Positions 54,591 through 63,244 of a stretch of DNA of 64,000 nucleotides are shown here, one piece after another. A program made the translations under genes and the position numbers. Every line of letters begins with the position of its first letter. The stretch's first letter is position 1. Location of the stretch: NCBI GenBank assembly GCA_030748575.1, contig JASMLR010000006.1, forward strand, positions 1 through 64,000. The letters run 5' to 3'. The notes under the pieces were generated by a model. It had not been told where the DNA came from and ran no database searches. It saw nothing but the letters and a program-made list of their open reading frames with translations. Source of the stretch: Phycisphaerales bacterium (lineage in GTDB: Bacteria; Planctomycetota; Phycisphaerae; Phycisphaerales; SM1A02).

Positions 54591-56063
54591 GTGGCCCTCT
54601 TTGGACGCAAGAACCAGAACGACCAGGAGACCGGCGACGACGCCGGCGTGTTCGTACCCCATCCGGAGAAGGCCACGAAGTGGTTCAAGCATGCCTCCGA
54701 CATGGTGGAGCGAACCAGCTACGAGACGGCACTGGTGTACTACGCCAGCGGCCTGCGATTCGACCCGGCCAACGAAGCGGCGCTCGCGGCCATGCTCGAG
54801 GCCGGGAAGCGTCACGTGCTCGACGGCGGGAAGCGGATTGCGTCGAAGCAGACCAAGACGGTCGAGGGGCCGAGCCCCGTCGAGAAGATGGCTGTCGCGC
54901 TGCTTTATTGGATGACAGACCTGCAGAACCCGGCCATGGCCATCAAGGCGCTCGAGTCGACGGTCAAGGCCGATCACGCCGTGACGGGCCGCTTCTTCGC
55001 CCCCCACGTTCTGGGCATCGTCAGCCGCGGCAAGAAGCCGACCAAGCAACAGTACGTGGACGTCAAGGACCATTGCAAGGCGCTCGAGGCGTGGGACCAC
55101 GCGCTGATGGCCGGGCAGGCTGCCATGGCCCTGGACCCGACCGACGGGCCGCTTGAGCACGAAATCAAGGATCTCTCGGCGCAGCGTGCCATGTCCAAGG
55201 GCGGCTATGAAGAGGCCGCTGGCAAGGAAGGCGGCTTCCGCGAATTCGTCAAGGACATGGACAAGCAGCGCGAGCTGGAGCAGGAGGAGTCCATTGCCGG
55301 CGCCGGCGGCGGCGCCGAGCAGGTGCTCGCCCGGGCAAAGCAGCGGTTCGAAGCGTCACCCGACGTCGCCGACAACGTCAACCGATATGCCACCCTCCTG
55401 CGGCGAGAAGGTACCGATTCGGCGCTCAAGGAAGCCGAAGCGGTGTACATGCGAGGCTTCAAGAAGACCAACGAGTATCGGTTCCGCATGGCAGCCGGGG
55501 ACATTCGGATGCAGCGAACCCGCGACCGCATCAAGGCGTTGGAAGAAGCGGAGGATTCCGCAGACGCCGCAGCGAACGAGCAGCGGATTGCTACGCTCCA
55601 GACGCAACTGCTGGACTTCGAGGCCAAGGAGTTTGAAGAGCGGGCCGCCAAGTATCCCACCGACCGGACCATCCGGTTCCACCTCGGCGAGGTGATGCTG
55701 CGGAGAGGTGATACGGAAGCCGCCATGGGATGCTTCCAGAAGGCCAAAGATGAGCCGCGGCTCCGCGCCGCCGCGGGGCACCTCCTGGGACGCTGCTTCG
55801 CGATGGAAGGATGGCATGCCGAGGCGGCCGCCGAGTACCGGGACGTCCTCTCGAAGATCGACGCCACCGAAGCCGCCCGCGAACTCGAGATCCGCTACGA
55901 CCTCATGGTGTCCCTCATCGAGATGGCCAAAACGGAAGACTGCCAGAGCCACGCCCGTGATGCGTTGGAAATCTGCTCGGGCATCGCCCGGCAGGACATC
56001 ACCTACCGCGACATTCGCGACCGCCGCCGAGAGATCGACGAGTTGGTCAAACGGCTCGCCTGA
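54591..56063 (+). CDS. Tetratricopeptide-like protein of unknown function
   Basis: A 490-residue cytoplasmic protein starting at a GTG with GGAG ten bases upstream. It is almost entirely helical, with TPR-like stretches near the start (TSYETALVYYASGLRFDPAN) and in the C-terminal half (HLGEVMLRRGDTEAAMGCFQKA). Between them lies a long charged coiled-coil-like part (QRIATLQTQLLDFEAKEFEERAAKYP). No signal peptide. It precedes kdsB by six bases and diverges from def, so it may share the kdsB-pyrG transcript. Function unknown. Confidence 0.75.
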   Translation: MALFGRKNQNDQETGDDAGVFVPHPEKATKWFKHASDMVERTSYETALVYYASGLRFDPANEAALAAMLEAGKRHVLDGGKRIASKQTKTVEGPSPVEKMAVALLYWMTDLQNPAMAIKALESTVKADHAVTGRFFAPHVLGIVSRGKKPTKQQYVDVKDHCKALEAWDHALMAGQAAMALDPTDGPLEHEIKDLSAQRAMSKGGYEEAAGKEGGFREFVKDMDKQRELEQEESIAGAGGGAEQVLARAKQRFEASPDVADNVNRYATLLRREGTDSALKEAEAVYMRGFKKTNEYRFRMAAGDIRMQRTRDRIKALEEAEDSADAAANEQRIATLQTQLLDFEAKEFEERAAKYPTDRTIRFHLGEVMLRRGDTEAAMGCFQKAKDEPRLRAAAGHLLGRCFAMEGWHAEAAAEYRDVLSKIDATEAARELEIRYDLMVSLIEMAKTEDCQSHARDALEICSGIARQDITYRDIRDRRREIDELVKRLA

Positions 56064-56069
56064 CACCGC

Positions 56070-56795
56070 ATGGCCAGCGTCATCGCCGTCATCCCCACCC
56101 GAATGGGCTCCACCCGGTTCCCCGGGAAGGCGCTTGCCGCCGAGACCGGCCGCCCCCTCGTCCTGCACGTCGCCGACGCCGTCGCCCGCAGCAGCCGGGT
56201 CGATCGCATCGTTGTGGCTTCGGAAGACAGTGCCATCGAGGCCGCCTGCCGGGCCGCGGGGGTCGACCACGTCATGACGGCGGCCACCCATCCCAACGGC
56301 TCCAGCCGCATGGCAGAGGCCGCCGCCGATCTTGACGCCGATGTGTTCCTGAATGTGCAGGGCGACGAGCCGGAGATCGACGCCGGCACGATCGACGCGA
56401 CCGTCGATGCGTTGGTGGCCACGCCCGATGCGGGCGTCGCAACCGCGGCAACCCCGCTCAAGCGAGGGGCAGATCATGACAACCCCAACATCGTGAAGGT
56501 CGTGACCGCCCTCGACGGAACAGCCCTGTACTTCAGCCGGACCCCGATCCCTCATGGCGACGACACGCCGCTCAGGCACATCGGCATCTACGCCTTCCGC
56601 CCAGACGTCCTCGCCCGCTACCCGGGCCTGGAGCCGACACCGCTAGAGCAGTCGGAGCGGCTCGAACAGCTTCGGCTGCTGGAGCATGGCATCGGCATCG
56701 CCGTGGCACGCGTCCCGACCGGGCACGGCGGAATCGACACACCGGAGCAGTACGCCGCGTTCGTCGATCGATGGCGAACCAACCATCCGGATTGA
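56070..56795 (+). CDS. kdsB: 3-deoxy-manno-octulosonate cytidylyltransferase
   Basis: Activates Kdo with CTP for lipopolysaccharide assembly. The 241-residue nucleotidyltransferase has VIPTRMGSTRFPGKALA at the start, then SEDSAIEAACRA, and NVQGDEPEID. It also has the Kdo-site segments YFSRTPIPH and HIGIYAFRPDVLARYPGLEPTPLEQSE. Followed by pyrG, which makes the CTP it uses. This supports an LPS-type outer membrane. Confidence 0.95.
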   Translation: MASVIAVIPTRMGSTRFPGKALAAETGRPLVLHVADAVARSSRVDRIVVASEDSAIEAACRAAGVDHVMTAATHPNGSSRMAEAAADLDADVFLNVQGDEPEIDAGTIDATVDALVATPDAGVATAATPLKRGADHDNPNIVKVVTALDGTALYFSRTPIPHGDDTPLRHIGIYAFRPDVLARYPGLEPTPLEQSERLEQLRLLEHGIGIAVARVPTGHGGIDTPEQYAAFVDRWRTNHPD

Positions 56796-56826
56796 TGGAC
56801 ATGGGGCCGGCGCGGTAGGATCAACC

Positions 56827-58737
56827 ATGCCCCACCACCAGACGCCGTATCGCTCCCCGGATTCCACCTCCTCCGATGAATCGACCGGCGCACCACAGGA
56901 AGACGGCTTTCTGAGCCAGTTCGGACGCTCGGCGGAGACGACCGAGTTCTTCTCGCCAATCCCGGACGGCTATCGGCCCGGCGCAACGGCCTTCGTCGCC
57001 GTCATGGGCACGGTCATGTCCGGGCTCGGGAAGGGCATCTTCAGCGCGTCGCTGGCCAAGTTGATCAAGGGGAAGGGCCTGCGGGTGGCGCCGATCAAAC
57101 TCGAGGGATACCTGAACGTCGACAGCGGCACGTTGAATCCGTATCGGCACGGAGAGGTCTTTGTGCTCGACGACGGAACCGAGTGCGACATGGACCTCGG
57201 CACCTATGAACGCCTGCTCGACCAGAATCTCACTCGGAACAACTTCACGACTGCGGGGCAGATCTACACCGAGATTCTCGACCGCGAGCGGCGAGGGGGC
57301 TACCTCGGCCGCGACGTGCAGATGATTCCGCACGTCACCGGCGAAGTGAAGCGGCGGCTGCGGGAACTCGCCATGACCGGCGGCGAAGACGGCGGCCCGG
57401 TGGACGTCGTTTTCATCGAGGTCGGAGGAACGGTGGGCGACTATGAAAACGGCTTCTACATTGAAGCCCTGCGGGAACTCGCCTTTGAGGAAGGCAGGGA
57501 GAACTTCTGCTTTGTGGCGCTCACGTACGTACTCGAGCCGCCCGCGCTGGGAGAGCAGAAGTCCAAAGCGGCCCAACTTGGCATCAAGCGTCTGATGGAG
57601 TCGGGCATTCAGCCTCAGATCATCGCCTGCCGCGCAGAGCAGCCTGTGACGGAGACGGTTCGGCAGAAGGTTGCGATGTTCACGAACGTCCCGCTGCCGC
57701 GTGTCTTCTCCATGCACGATCGCGAGTCGATCTACTCGATTCCCGAGTCTATGCGAGCGGAAAGCCTTGACCGTGAAGTACTGACCATTCTGGACCGGCA
57801 CCACCTCGTCAAGCCCGTCGAGGAAGACCGCGCTCGGGCGGCATGGCAGAACTACGCCACCGGCATCCGCGCGTCCCGGCGACACACCGTACGGCTCGGC
57901 ATTCTCGGCAAGTACACGGCGCTTCGCGATGCCTATGCATCCATCGACAAGGCCATCGAGCACGTCTGCACACACCTGTCCGTCGAACCGGACGTGCGGT
58001 GGATTGACGTTACGGACTTCACCACAGACAACGCGGGTACCGAGCTTGCGACGCACGACCTGCATGCGGTCATCGTGCCGGGCGGGTTCGGCGAGCGGGG
58101 CGTGGAGGGGAAGGTCGCAGGCGTGCAGTGGATTCGTGAGCAGCAGATTCCGTTTCTCGGCATCTGCCTTGGATTCCAGGTGGCCGTCATCGAGTACGCC
58201 CGCCACGTCGCGGGCATTCGGGATGCCCATTCCACCGAATTCCGACAAGGTGACGCCGGCGCCGTCATCTCGGAACTGCCGGAGCAGAAGGAAATCGAAG
58301 GACTCGGAGGAACCATGCGGCTGGGTGGGCAGGACGTTGCCCTGACACCGGGCTCCATGGCATCCTGGCTCTACGGCGGCGAGACGCTGGTCCGGGCGCG
58401 GTTCCGGCACCGGTATGAGGTCGATCCCACCCACATCGAGCATCTGGAGCAGGCGGGGCTGGTGTTCTCCGGCAGGCATCCCAAGCATCCCATCATGCAG
58501 GTCTTGGAACTGCCACGCTCGGCGCATCCCTACTTCGTCGGCGCCCAGTTCCACCCGGAATTGACGAGTCGCCCGTTGCGACCACATCCCATGTTCATGG
58601 GGCTTCTGGCTGCTGCCGTGCGGCGGGCTTCCCCCGGCCTCTCCCGGGGCGAGGTGTCCACCCGGTGGCTGCCCGAGGACGACGGCGCCGACGATGGCGA
58701 CCCTGCGGCGGCGGTTCCCACGACAGCGGCATGCTGA
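56827..58737 (+). CDS. pyrG: CTP synthase with extended termini and divergent active-site segments
   Basis: UTP plus glutamine and ATP to CTP. The 636-residue chain has about 53 extra N-terminal residues before the P-loop segment (VMGTVMSGLGKGIFSASLA in place of the usual TGGVVSSLGKGI). The next motif reads KLEGYLNVDSGTLNPYRHGE where other bacteria have K-DPYLNVDPGTM-P-QHGE. The Asp ligand in VDSGT and Glu in FIEVGGTVGDYE are kept. The glutaminase half has Cys447 in LGICLGFQ and HPE in GAQFHPEL. TAGGATC precedes the ATG, fixing the start. The C-terminal 30 residues are disordered. Confidence 0.93.
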   Translation: MPHHQTPYRSPDSTSSDESTGAPQEDGFLSQFGRSAETTEFFSPIPDGYRPGATAFVAVMGTVMSGLGKGIFSASLAKLIKGKGLRVAPIKLEGYLNVDSGTLNPYRHGEVFVLDDGTECDMDLGTYERLLDQNLTRNNFTTAGQIYTEILDRERRGGYLGRDVQMIPHVTGEVKRRLRELAMTGGEDGGPVDVVFIEVGGTVGDYENGFYIEALRELAFEEGRENFCFVALTYVLEPPALGEQKSKAAQLGIKRLMESGIQPQIIACRAEQPVTETVRQKVAMFTNVPLPRVFSMHDRESIYSIPESMRAESLDREVLTILDRHHLVKPVEEDRARAAWQNYATGIRASRRHTVRLGILGKYTALRDAYASIDKAIEHVCTHLSVEPDVRWIDVTDFTTDNAGTELATHDLHAVIVPGGFGERGVEGKVAGVQWIREQQIPFLGICLGFQVAVIEYARHVAGIRDAHSTEFRQGDAGAVISELPEQKEIEGLGGTMRLGGQDVALTPGSMASWLYGGETLVRARFRHRYEVDPTHIEHLEQAGLVFSGRHPKHPIMQVLELPRSAHPYFVGAQFHPELTSRPLRPHPMFMGLLAAAVRRASPGLSRGEVSTRWLPEDDGADDGDPAAAVPTTAAC

Positions 58738-58743
58738 GGGTGC

Positions 58744-58772
58744 CCCACGGCAGTGAGGCCGTAGCCCGTGGG
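58744..58772 (+). terminator. Weak hairpin after pyrG
   Basis: CCCACGG (58744-58750) can pair with CCGTGGG (58766-58772) around 15 bases. No U-tract. It may mark the end of the pyrG transcript before the tRNA gene. Confidence 0.3.
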
Positions 58773-58800
58773 CTGCCCGGTCGGTACACTGCCACGCTTC

Positions 58801-58874
58801 GGCGATGTAGCTCAGTTGGTTAGAGCGAGGGATTCATAAACCCTAGGTCGCTGGTTCAAATCCAGCCATCGCCA
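58801..58874 (+). tRNA. tRNA-Met or tRNA-Ile2 (anticodon CAT), non-initiator
   Basis: The acceptor is GGCGATG with CATCGCC and discriminator A. D-arm GCTC/GAGC, anticodon loop TTCATAA, T-arm GCTGG-TTCAAAT-CCAGC. Total 74 bases, no encoded CCA. The 1-72 pair is G-C, so it is not the initiator. With CAT in the loop it could be elongator Met or Ile2 (lysidine-modified). The anticodon stem has an A·A mismatch at 31:39. Confidence 0.93.
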
Positions 58875-59302
58875 TGAACGCCGGGGCGGCGTCGGGACGC
58901 GCCCGAAGCCGCGCCGCAGGCTGGTTGAATGCTGGCCGAAGCCTGGCCAGAGCCTGATCAGTTCATGGCCGCGGCACCCCCCCACGCCTGGAATCCCGTG
59001 CCCGCTCCCCATGGCGCTCGATCAACCCGTCAGGCGGGCCCCACGGCTGGTCGACCGCGCACCACCACCATCCGCGCCGCACTCTGGCCGGCCTGGCCTG
59101 GCCGACTGGGCGAAAGCAGGCCAGCGGCGGGAATCGGCCCGCCCCGCCGAGCCTGCCTGCGGCGTCGCGGCCGTCGCGCCACCAATGACGCGGCTCAAAG
59201 GGTCACTCCTCAACCGGTCTTCCACGTGGCTCCCCCCTCGCTCCCCACCTGATGGCTCCCCCACCTGGTCCCCGCGGCTGGTTCCCTCAACTGGTTTCCC
59301 CC
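58875..59302. other. Intergenic stretch without supported gene
   Basis: About 430 GC-rich bases between the tRNA and the terminator of the exported-protein gene. Overlapping frames exist on both strands but have no ribosome-binding sites or recognisable sequence. The end (about 59220-59300) is pyrimidine-rich with several imperfect CTGGTTCCC-like units. Nothing else is seen. Confidence 0.5.
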
Positions 59303-59339
59303 CAAAAGAAACCCCGCCGCAGCGAGTGCTGCGGCGGGG
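59303..59339 (-). terminator. Rho-independent terminator of the PEP-CTERM-like gene
   Basis: On the minus strand CCCCGCCGCAGC pairs perfectly with GCTGCGGCGGGG around ACTC, followed by TTTCTTTT. It lies 74 bases past the stop codon. Confidence 0.92.
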
Positions 59340-59413
59340 CCAGAGTTGCGTGGACTGAACCGCTGGCCTCCACCCACCGAAGCGAGCGGAGAACCAAAGT
59401 CACGTCATCGCGT

Positions 59414-60070
59414 TCAGCGACGACGGCGGCGACCGGCAAGGCCGGCAACACCGAGAAGGGCCAACGCGCCAGGGGCGGGAACCCATGACACGTTCAGGGC
59501 CTGATACGTCTCGCCGTTGGCGTCCTTCCCCTGAAGGCTGACATAGCCTTCAACGGAAGCACCGGTGGCGACCGTGAACTGACCGATCAGGACCATGCCG
59601 CCCAGTTCGCCGCCCTGCGGGTCAACGGGTGTGACGAACCAGGAACCGTTGTTGGTTGTCAGGTTGCCACCAGCTTCGAAGTTTGAGAAGTCGATGCCGA
59701 TGGTCTTGAGTTCATTGGACGCAAACGGATACCCGTTGGCGTAGAGCGAACCCACGGTCACGTACGAGTCCCACTCGACCGAGGGGGCAAGCGGGAAGAA
59801 CGCGTTGTTGATGGACAGCGACGTCGCGCCACCCAAACCGTTCTGGTAGAACGCGCCCGACGAGGCCACAATGTTCAAGGTGTTTTCGGAGTTTCCGAAA
59901 ACAGCGTCGATCCGAGCACCTTCGTCGACATTCGCATAGATGCGATAGGTATCTCCGGTGCCCACGTCTGAATGGACCAACTCGACCGTAAACCCGTTGA
60001 AGGGGCTCGCTTGGGCCAGTCCGGCAAGCGTCAGCGCCGCGCCGGTTCCAAGCAGTGTCATTGCTTTCAT
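59414..60070 (-). CDS. Exported protein with PEP-CTERM-like sorting tail
   Basis: A 218-residue secreted protein. The ATG at 60070 has GGAGGAG upstream and opens a signal peptide ending AQA-SPF. The body (about residues 23-190) is beta-rich and matches the domain at residues 506-690 of the metallopeptidase at 2683. Shared stretches include ARIDAV-GN / ERIDAVAGN, FFPLAPSVEWDS / FYPLAPDLEFDS, and TIGIDFSNFE-GG followed by NNG-W. The C-terminus, VPAPGALALLGVAGLAGRRRRR, is a PEP-CTERM-type tail: motif, hydrophobic helix, arginine cluster. Such tails are cut by exosortase-type enzymes. The function of the shared domain is unknown; its single gene has its own strong terminator. Confidence 0.82.
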   Translation of the reverse strand: MKAMTLLGTGAALTLAGLAQASPFNGFTVELVHSDVGTGDTYRIYANVDEGARIDAVFGNSENTLNIVASSGAFYQNGLGGATSLSINNAFFPLAPSVEWDSYVTVGSLYANGYPFASNELKTIGIDFSNFEAGGNLTTNNGSWFVTPVDPQGGELGGMVLIGQFTVATGASVEGYVSLQGKDANGETYQALNVSWVPAPGALALLGVAGLAGRRRRR

Positions 60071-60537
60071 GACTTTTCTTCTCCTCCCGTTTGACCGGGA
60101 TGAAACTTGCCGTTGGCGGCTCCCCGCCGCAGGCACTCCAGTTACCGCCTCCTCAGTTGCCTGAAAAGACGCCGCTTCCACCAGCAATCTACTGCATCGC
60201 CGCTCGCGGGCAGGGGTGGCTTTTCCGAGTTTTTCGAAAAAATGCGGCGAGAAACCTCAAGAAACTGGCCTATTTACGATGTCACTCGAGGGCGCCGCAT
60301 CACCTCCGAGGGGGCTCCAAGCGGCGTTACGGGCTTGTTTCGACCCCTTTCGAGGCCCTCGGGCCATGCGGAACTGGAGCCCGCCGCAGCAGCCAGACCG
60401 GGCGAGTCCTGCGGGGGAGGGAGCCCCGCGTGACCGAGACCCCACCGCGACCGGGGGCCCTCTATGGCAACAAACGCCTCCGCTCGGGGGGCGGGCCTTC
60501 GGGTGAGGCCTGCGCCGGGCGGGGGCGTTCGCAGCAA
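60071..60537. other. Intergenic stretch upstream of the PEP-CTERM-like gene
   Basis: About 470 bases. The 60070 gene promoter must lie here but no clear -35/-10 pair was found. A 12-base palindrome TTTTTCGAAAAA lies at 60230-60241. The half near the tRNA is GC-rich, with frames that lack start signals. No gene is supported. Confidence 0.45.
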
Positions 60538-60609
60538 TGACCCCGAGGAGAATCGAACTCCTGTTTTGAGGATGAGAACCTCACGTCCTAGCCGCTAGAC
60601 GACGGGGCC
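60538..60609 (-). tRNA. tRNA-Glu(CTC)
   Basis: Minus strand: acceptor GGCCCCG with CGGGGTC (one G-U), anticodon stem TGAGG/CCTCA holding TTCTCAT (anticodon CTC), T-arm AGGAG-TTCGATT-CTCCT, discriminator A at 60538. 72 bases; CCA is not encoded. Confidence 0.95.
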
Positions 60610-60656
60610 GAAGCGAGGCAGTCTAACAGGAAGCGGGCGGCGAGAAAGGCGTCTGC

Positions 60657-61445
60657 CTAGTCAGGGAGCGCCAAAACGAGCCCCCCCACGACCTGGCCGC
60701 TCGGCTCGGCCGACCGCGCCCGCCGGTACCAGAGGTCGGCGGCCTCAAAGTCCTGAGGCACCCCAAACCCCATTTCATACGCGCCCGCCACCACGACCAT
60801 CGCCACGGGTGATCCGGCTTCGGCCGCCCGACGCCACCACATCGTCGACGCCTCCGGGTCAAGCGGCGTGCCCCGCCCCGAAGCCCCCGCCACGGCCAAC
60901 CCGATCATGGCATCCACATCGCCCCGGCGGGCCGCCTTGTGCCACCACGCGACGGCCTCTGCGTCATCCCGCATCGTGCCCGTTCCATTGAAGAGGCATC
61001 GGCCCCAAGCAGCCATGGCAGCCGGCCGCCCCCCTTCGGCTGCCCGCCTGAACCAGATGCTTGAGCGGGTCTCACTTCGGGTGACCCCGAGCCCATCTCG
61101 GTAACAGACGGCCAGATCGTACATCGCGTCCGAATGTCCGGCCTCCGCAGCGATCCGCCACCAGGCGGCCGCCTCGGCCCGGTCGGGGGCGGTGCCCCGC
61201 CCTGCGAAGACCGCGCAGGCAAGCCGATGCGCCGCATCGGCATCGCCCTGGGCTGCGGCCGCGTCCAGCCACCAGACGGCCTCCTCCCACCCGGTTTCGT
61301 CTTCAGTATCGAGCAGGTTGCTGGCCAGACCTTTCATGGCGGACACGTCACCGGCTTCGGCCGCTTCTCGCGTATCGGCCATGGGATCGACGTCCGGTCC
61401 ACCAGAGGCACATACGGAGAGGGTGAGGCATGCAGCGGTGATCAT
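60657..61445 (-). CDS. Sel1-repeat lipoprotein
   Basis: A 262-residue protein with a lipoprotein-like signal (MITAACLTLSVC). It carries about five or six Sel1-like repeats (AAWWRIAAEAGHSDAMYDLAVCYRDG, IWFRRAAEGGRPAAMAAWG, AWWHKAARRGDVDAMIGLAV, MWWRRAAEAGSPVAMVVVAGAYEMG). These 36-residue helical pairs usually mediate protein-protein contacts. The ATG at 61445 is chosen for the signal peptide; the frame is open to 61499. Downstream of ettA on the same strand. Confidence 0.85.
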   Translation of the reverse strand: MITAACLTLSVCASGGPDVDPMADTREAAEAGDVSAMKGLASNLLDTEDETGWEEAVWWLDAAAAQGDADAAHRLACAVFAGRGTAPDRAEAAAWWRIAAEAGHSDAMYDLAVCYRDGLGVTRSETRSSIWFRRAAEGGRPAAMAAWGRCLFNGTGTMRDDAEAVAWWHKAARRGDVDAMIGLAVAGASGRGTPLDPEASTMWWRRAAEAGSPVAMVVVAGAYEMGFGVPQDFEAADLWYRRARSAEPSGQVVGGLVLALPD

Positions 61446-61538
61446 GAGGCGGCTCCCGTCAGGGGGGCATCGGGTGCTGAATCCACCACCTGAAGCCAAC
61501 CTGCCGAGAACGCGCTCGGCCGCGTCGGGTCGTGCGGG

Positions 61539-63209
61539 TCAGCGGGTCAACTTGCGGTAGGTGATGCGACGGGGCCGATCCGCATCCATTCCCAACCGTC
61601 GCCGGCGGTCTTCCTCGTATGTGGTCCAGTTCCCAATGGACCACCGGACACGCGAGTCACCCTCAAAGGCCAGAATGTGCGTCGCGATGCGGTCGAGGAA
61701 CCACCGGTCGTGGCTGATGATCAGCGCCGTGCCCCCGAAGGATTCCAGCCCTTCCTCAATGGCCCGAATAGTGTTCACGTCCAGGTCATTGGTCGGCTCG
61801 TCGAGCAGCAGCACGTTCGCCCCGGCCCGGAGCGTCCGAGCCAGTTGCACGCGATGCCGCTCGCCGCCGGACAGCGTCCCGACGGCCCGCTGCTGCATCG
61901 CGCCCGGAAAGCCGAACCTTGACACATAGGCGCGGCTGTTGACGGTCACACCGCCCAGGTTCATCTCCTCGTCGCCGTCGCTGACAGCCTCCCAGACGCT
62001 CCGATCGTCCGGCAAGGCGTCCCGGCCCTGCTCGGCGCAGGCCAGTTCGACGGTCTCACCGATCCGCAGTTCGCCGCAGTCCGGTGGTTCATCACCAAGC
62101 AGCATGCGAAAGAGCGTGGTCTTGCCTGCGCCGTTGGGCCCGACGATGCCCACGATGGCCCCGGGGGGAATGGAGAACGCCATGTCCTCGACCAGCACGG
62201 TGTCGCCGAAGCTCTTTCGAACCCCGTCTGCGTCCACGACCAGATCTCCAAGCCTTGGCCCGGGCGGAATGAAGATCTCCACACGCCGCGCCTGCTCGGG
62301 CCGGTCCTGAGCCATGAGATCTTCATAGGCCGTGATGCGGGCCTGGCTCTTGGCTTGACGCGCCTGGGGGCTCCGGCGGACCCACTCAAGCTCGCGCTGC
62401 AACGCCTTCTGCCGTTTGCCTTCACGCCTGGTCTCGGCAGCCAGCCGCTTCTGCTTCTGCTCAAGCCACGACGAGTAGTTGCCCTCCCACGGAATCCCCT
62501 CGCCCCGGTCCAGTTCCAGAATCCAACCCGCGACGTTGTCGAGAAAGTAGCGGTCGTGCGTCACAGCAATGACCGTGCCCGCGTACCGCTGCAGGTGTTG
62601 CTCCAGCCAATCCACGCTCTCAGCGTCGAGGTGGTTCGTCGGCTCGTCCAGCAGCAGAATGTCCGGCGTCTGAAGCAGGAGCCGGCACAGGGCCACCCGC
62701 CGCCGCTCGCCCCCCGAGAGCGTGTCAACCTGCCGATCGTCGGGCGGGCAGCGGAGCGCGTCCATCGCCATTTCCAACCTGGAGTCCAGGTCCCACGCAT
62801 CCGCCGCATCGAGCGCCTCCTGGACTTCGGCCTGCCGCGCCAGCAGTGCCTCCATGGCGGCGTCATCCATGGGCTCGGCAAAGGACGCATTGATGCGATC
62901 GAACTCCTTCATCAGCGCGACGGTGTCGGCCATGCCGTCTTCAACGACCGCTCGCACCGTTCGCGTCTCGCCAAGCAGCGGTTCCTGTTCCAGATAGCCC
63001 ACGCTGTACCCCGGCACCCGCTGAACCTGGCCGTCAAAGTCGGTGTCAACGCCGGCCATGATCTTCAAGACCGTGCTCTTCCCCGCGCCATTGAGCCCCA
63101 GGAGTCCGATCTTGGCCCCGTAGAAGTACGACAGCGAGATGTCCTTGATGATGGTCCGCTTGTCGATGGTCTTGGACACTCCGAGCATGGAGTAAATGAT
63201 GTCGGGCAT
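61539..63209 (-). CDS. ettA: Energy-dependent translational throttle protein EttA (ABC-F)
   Basis: Ribosome-binding ABC-F ATPase that acts at the E site according to ATP level. The 556-residue chain has two cassettes, each with Walker A (GLNGAGKST, GPNGAGKTT), signature LSGGERRRV / LSGGERHRV and Walker B LLLDEPTNHLD / LLLDEPTNDLD. Between them lies the EttA-type linker and arm (SSWLEQKQKRLAAE and RSPQARQAKSQARI). Length equals E. coli EttA. Its ATG at 63209 lies 35 bases from the divergent ROK gene. Confidence 0.95.
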   Translation of the reverse strand: MPDIIYSMLGVSKTIDKRTIIKDISLSYFYGAKIGLLGLNGAGKSTVLKIMAGVDTDFDGQVQRVPGYSVGYLEQEPLLGETRTVRAVVEDGMADTVALMKEFDRINASFAEPMDDAAMEALLARQAEVQEALDAADAWDLDSRLEMAMDALRCPPDDRQVDTLSGGERRRVALCRLLLQTPDILLLDEPTNHLDAESVDWLEQHLQRYAGTVIAVTHDRYFLDNVAGWILELDRGEGIPWEGNYSSWLEQKQKRLAAETRREGKRQKALQRELEWVRRSPQARQAKSQARITAYEDLMAQDRPEQARRVEIFIPPGPRLGDLVVDADGVRKSFGDTVLVEDMAFSIPPGAIVGIVGPNGAGKTTLFRMLLGDEPPDCGELRIGETVELACAEQGRDALPDDRSVWEAVSDGDEEMNLGGVTVNSRAYVSRFGFPGAMQQRAVGTLSGGERHRVQLARTLRAGANVLLLDEPTNDLDVNTIRAIEEGLESFGGTALIISHDRWFLDRIATHILAFEGDSRVRWSIGNWTTYEEDRRRRLGMDADRPRRITYRKLTR

Positions 63210-63244
63210 AGTGCTGGTTCCATACTCGGGAGTACAGTGACGTG

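Noticed and set aside
58812-59012. Minus-strand frame with WRWLDLNQRPRVYESLALTN
   Set aside because: This is the well-known spurious translation of tRNA-Met antisense sequence.
58929-59358. Plus-strand frames after the tRNA-Met gene
   Set aside because: Pro/Arg/Ala-rich shadows in GC-rich DNA without start signals; the end crosses a terminator.
60230-60241. Palindrome TTTTTCGAAAAA
   Set aside because: Single occurrence, A/T runs pair by chance, no adjacent promoter found.
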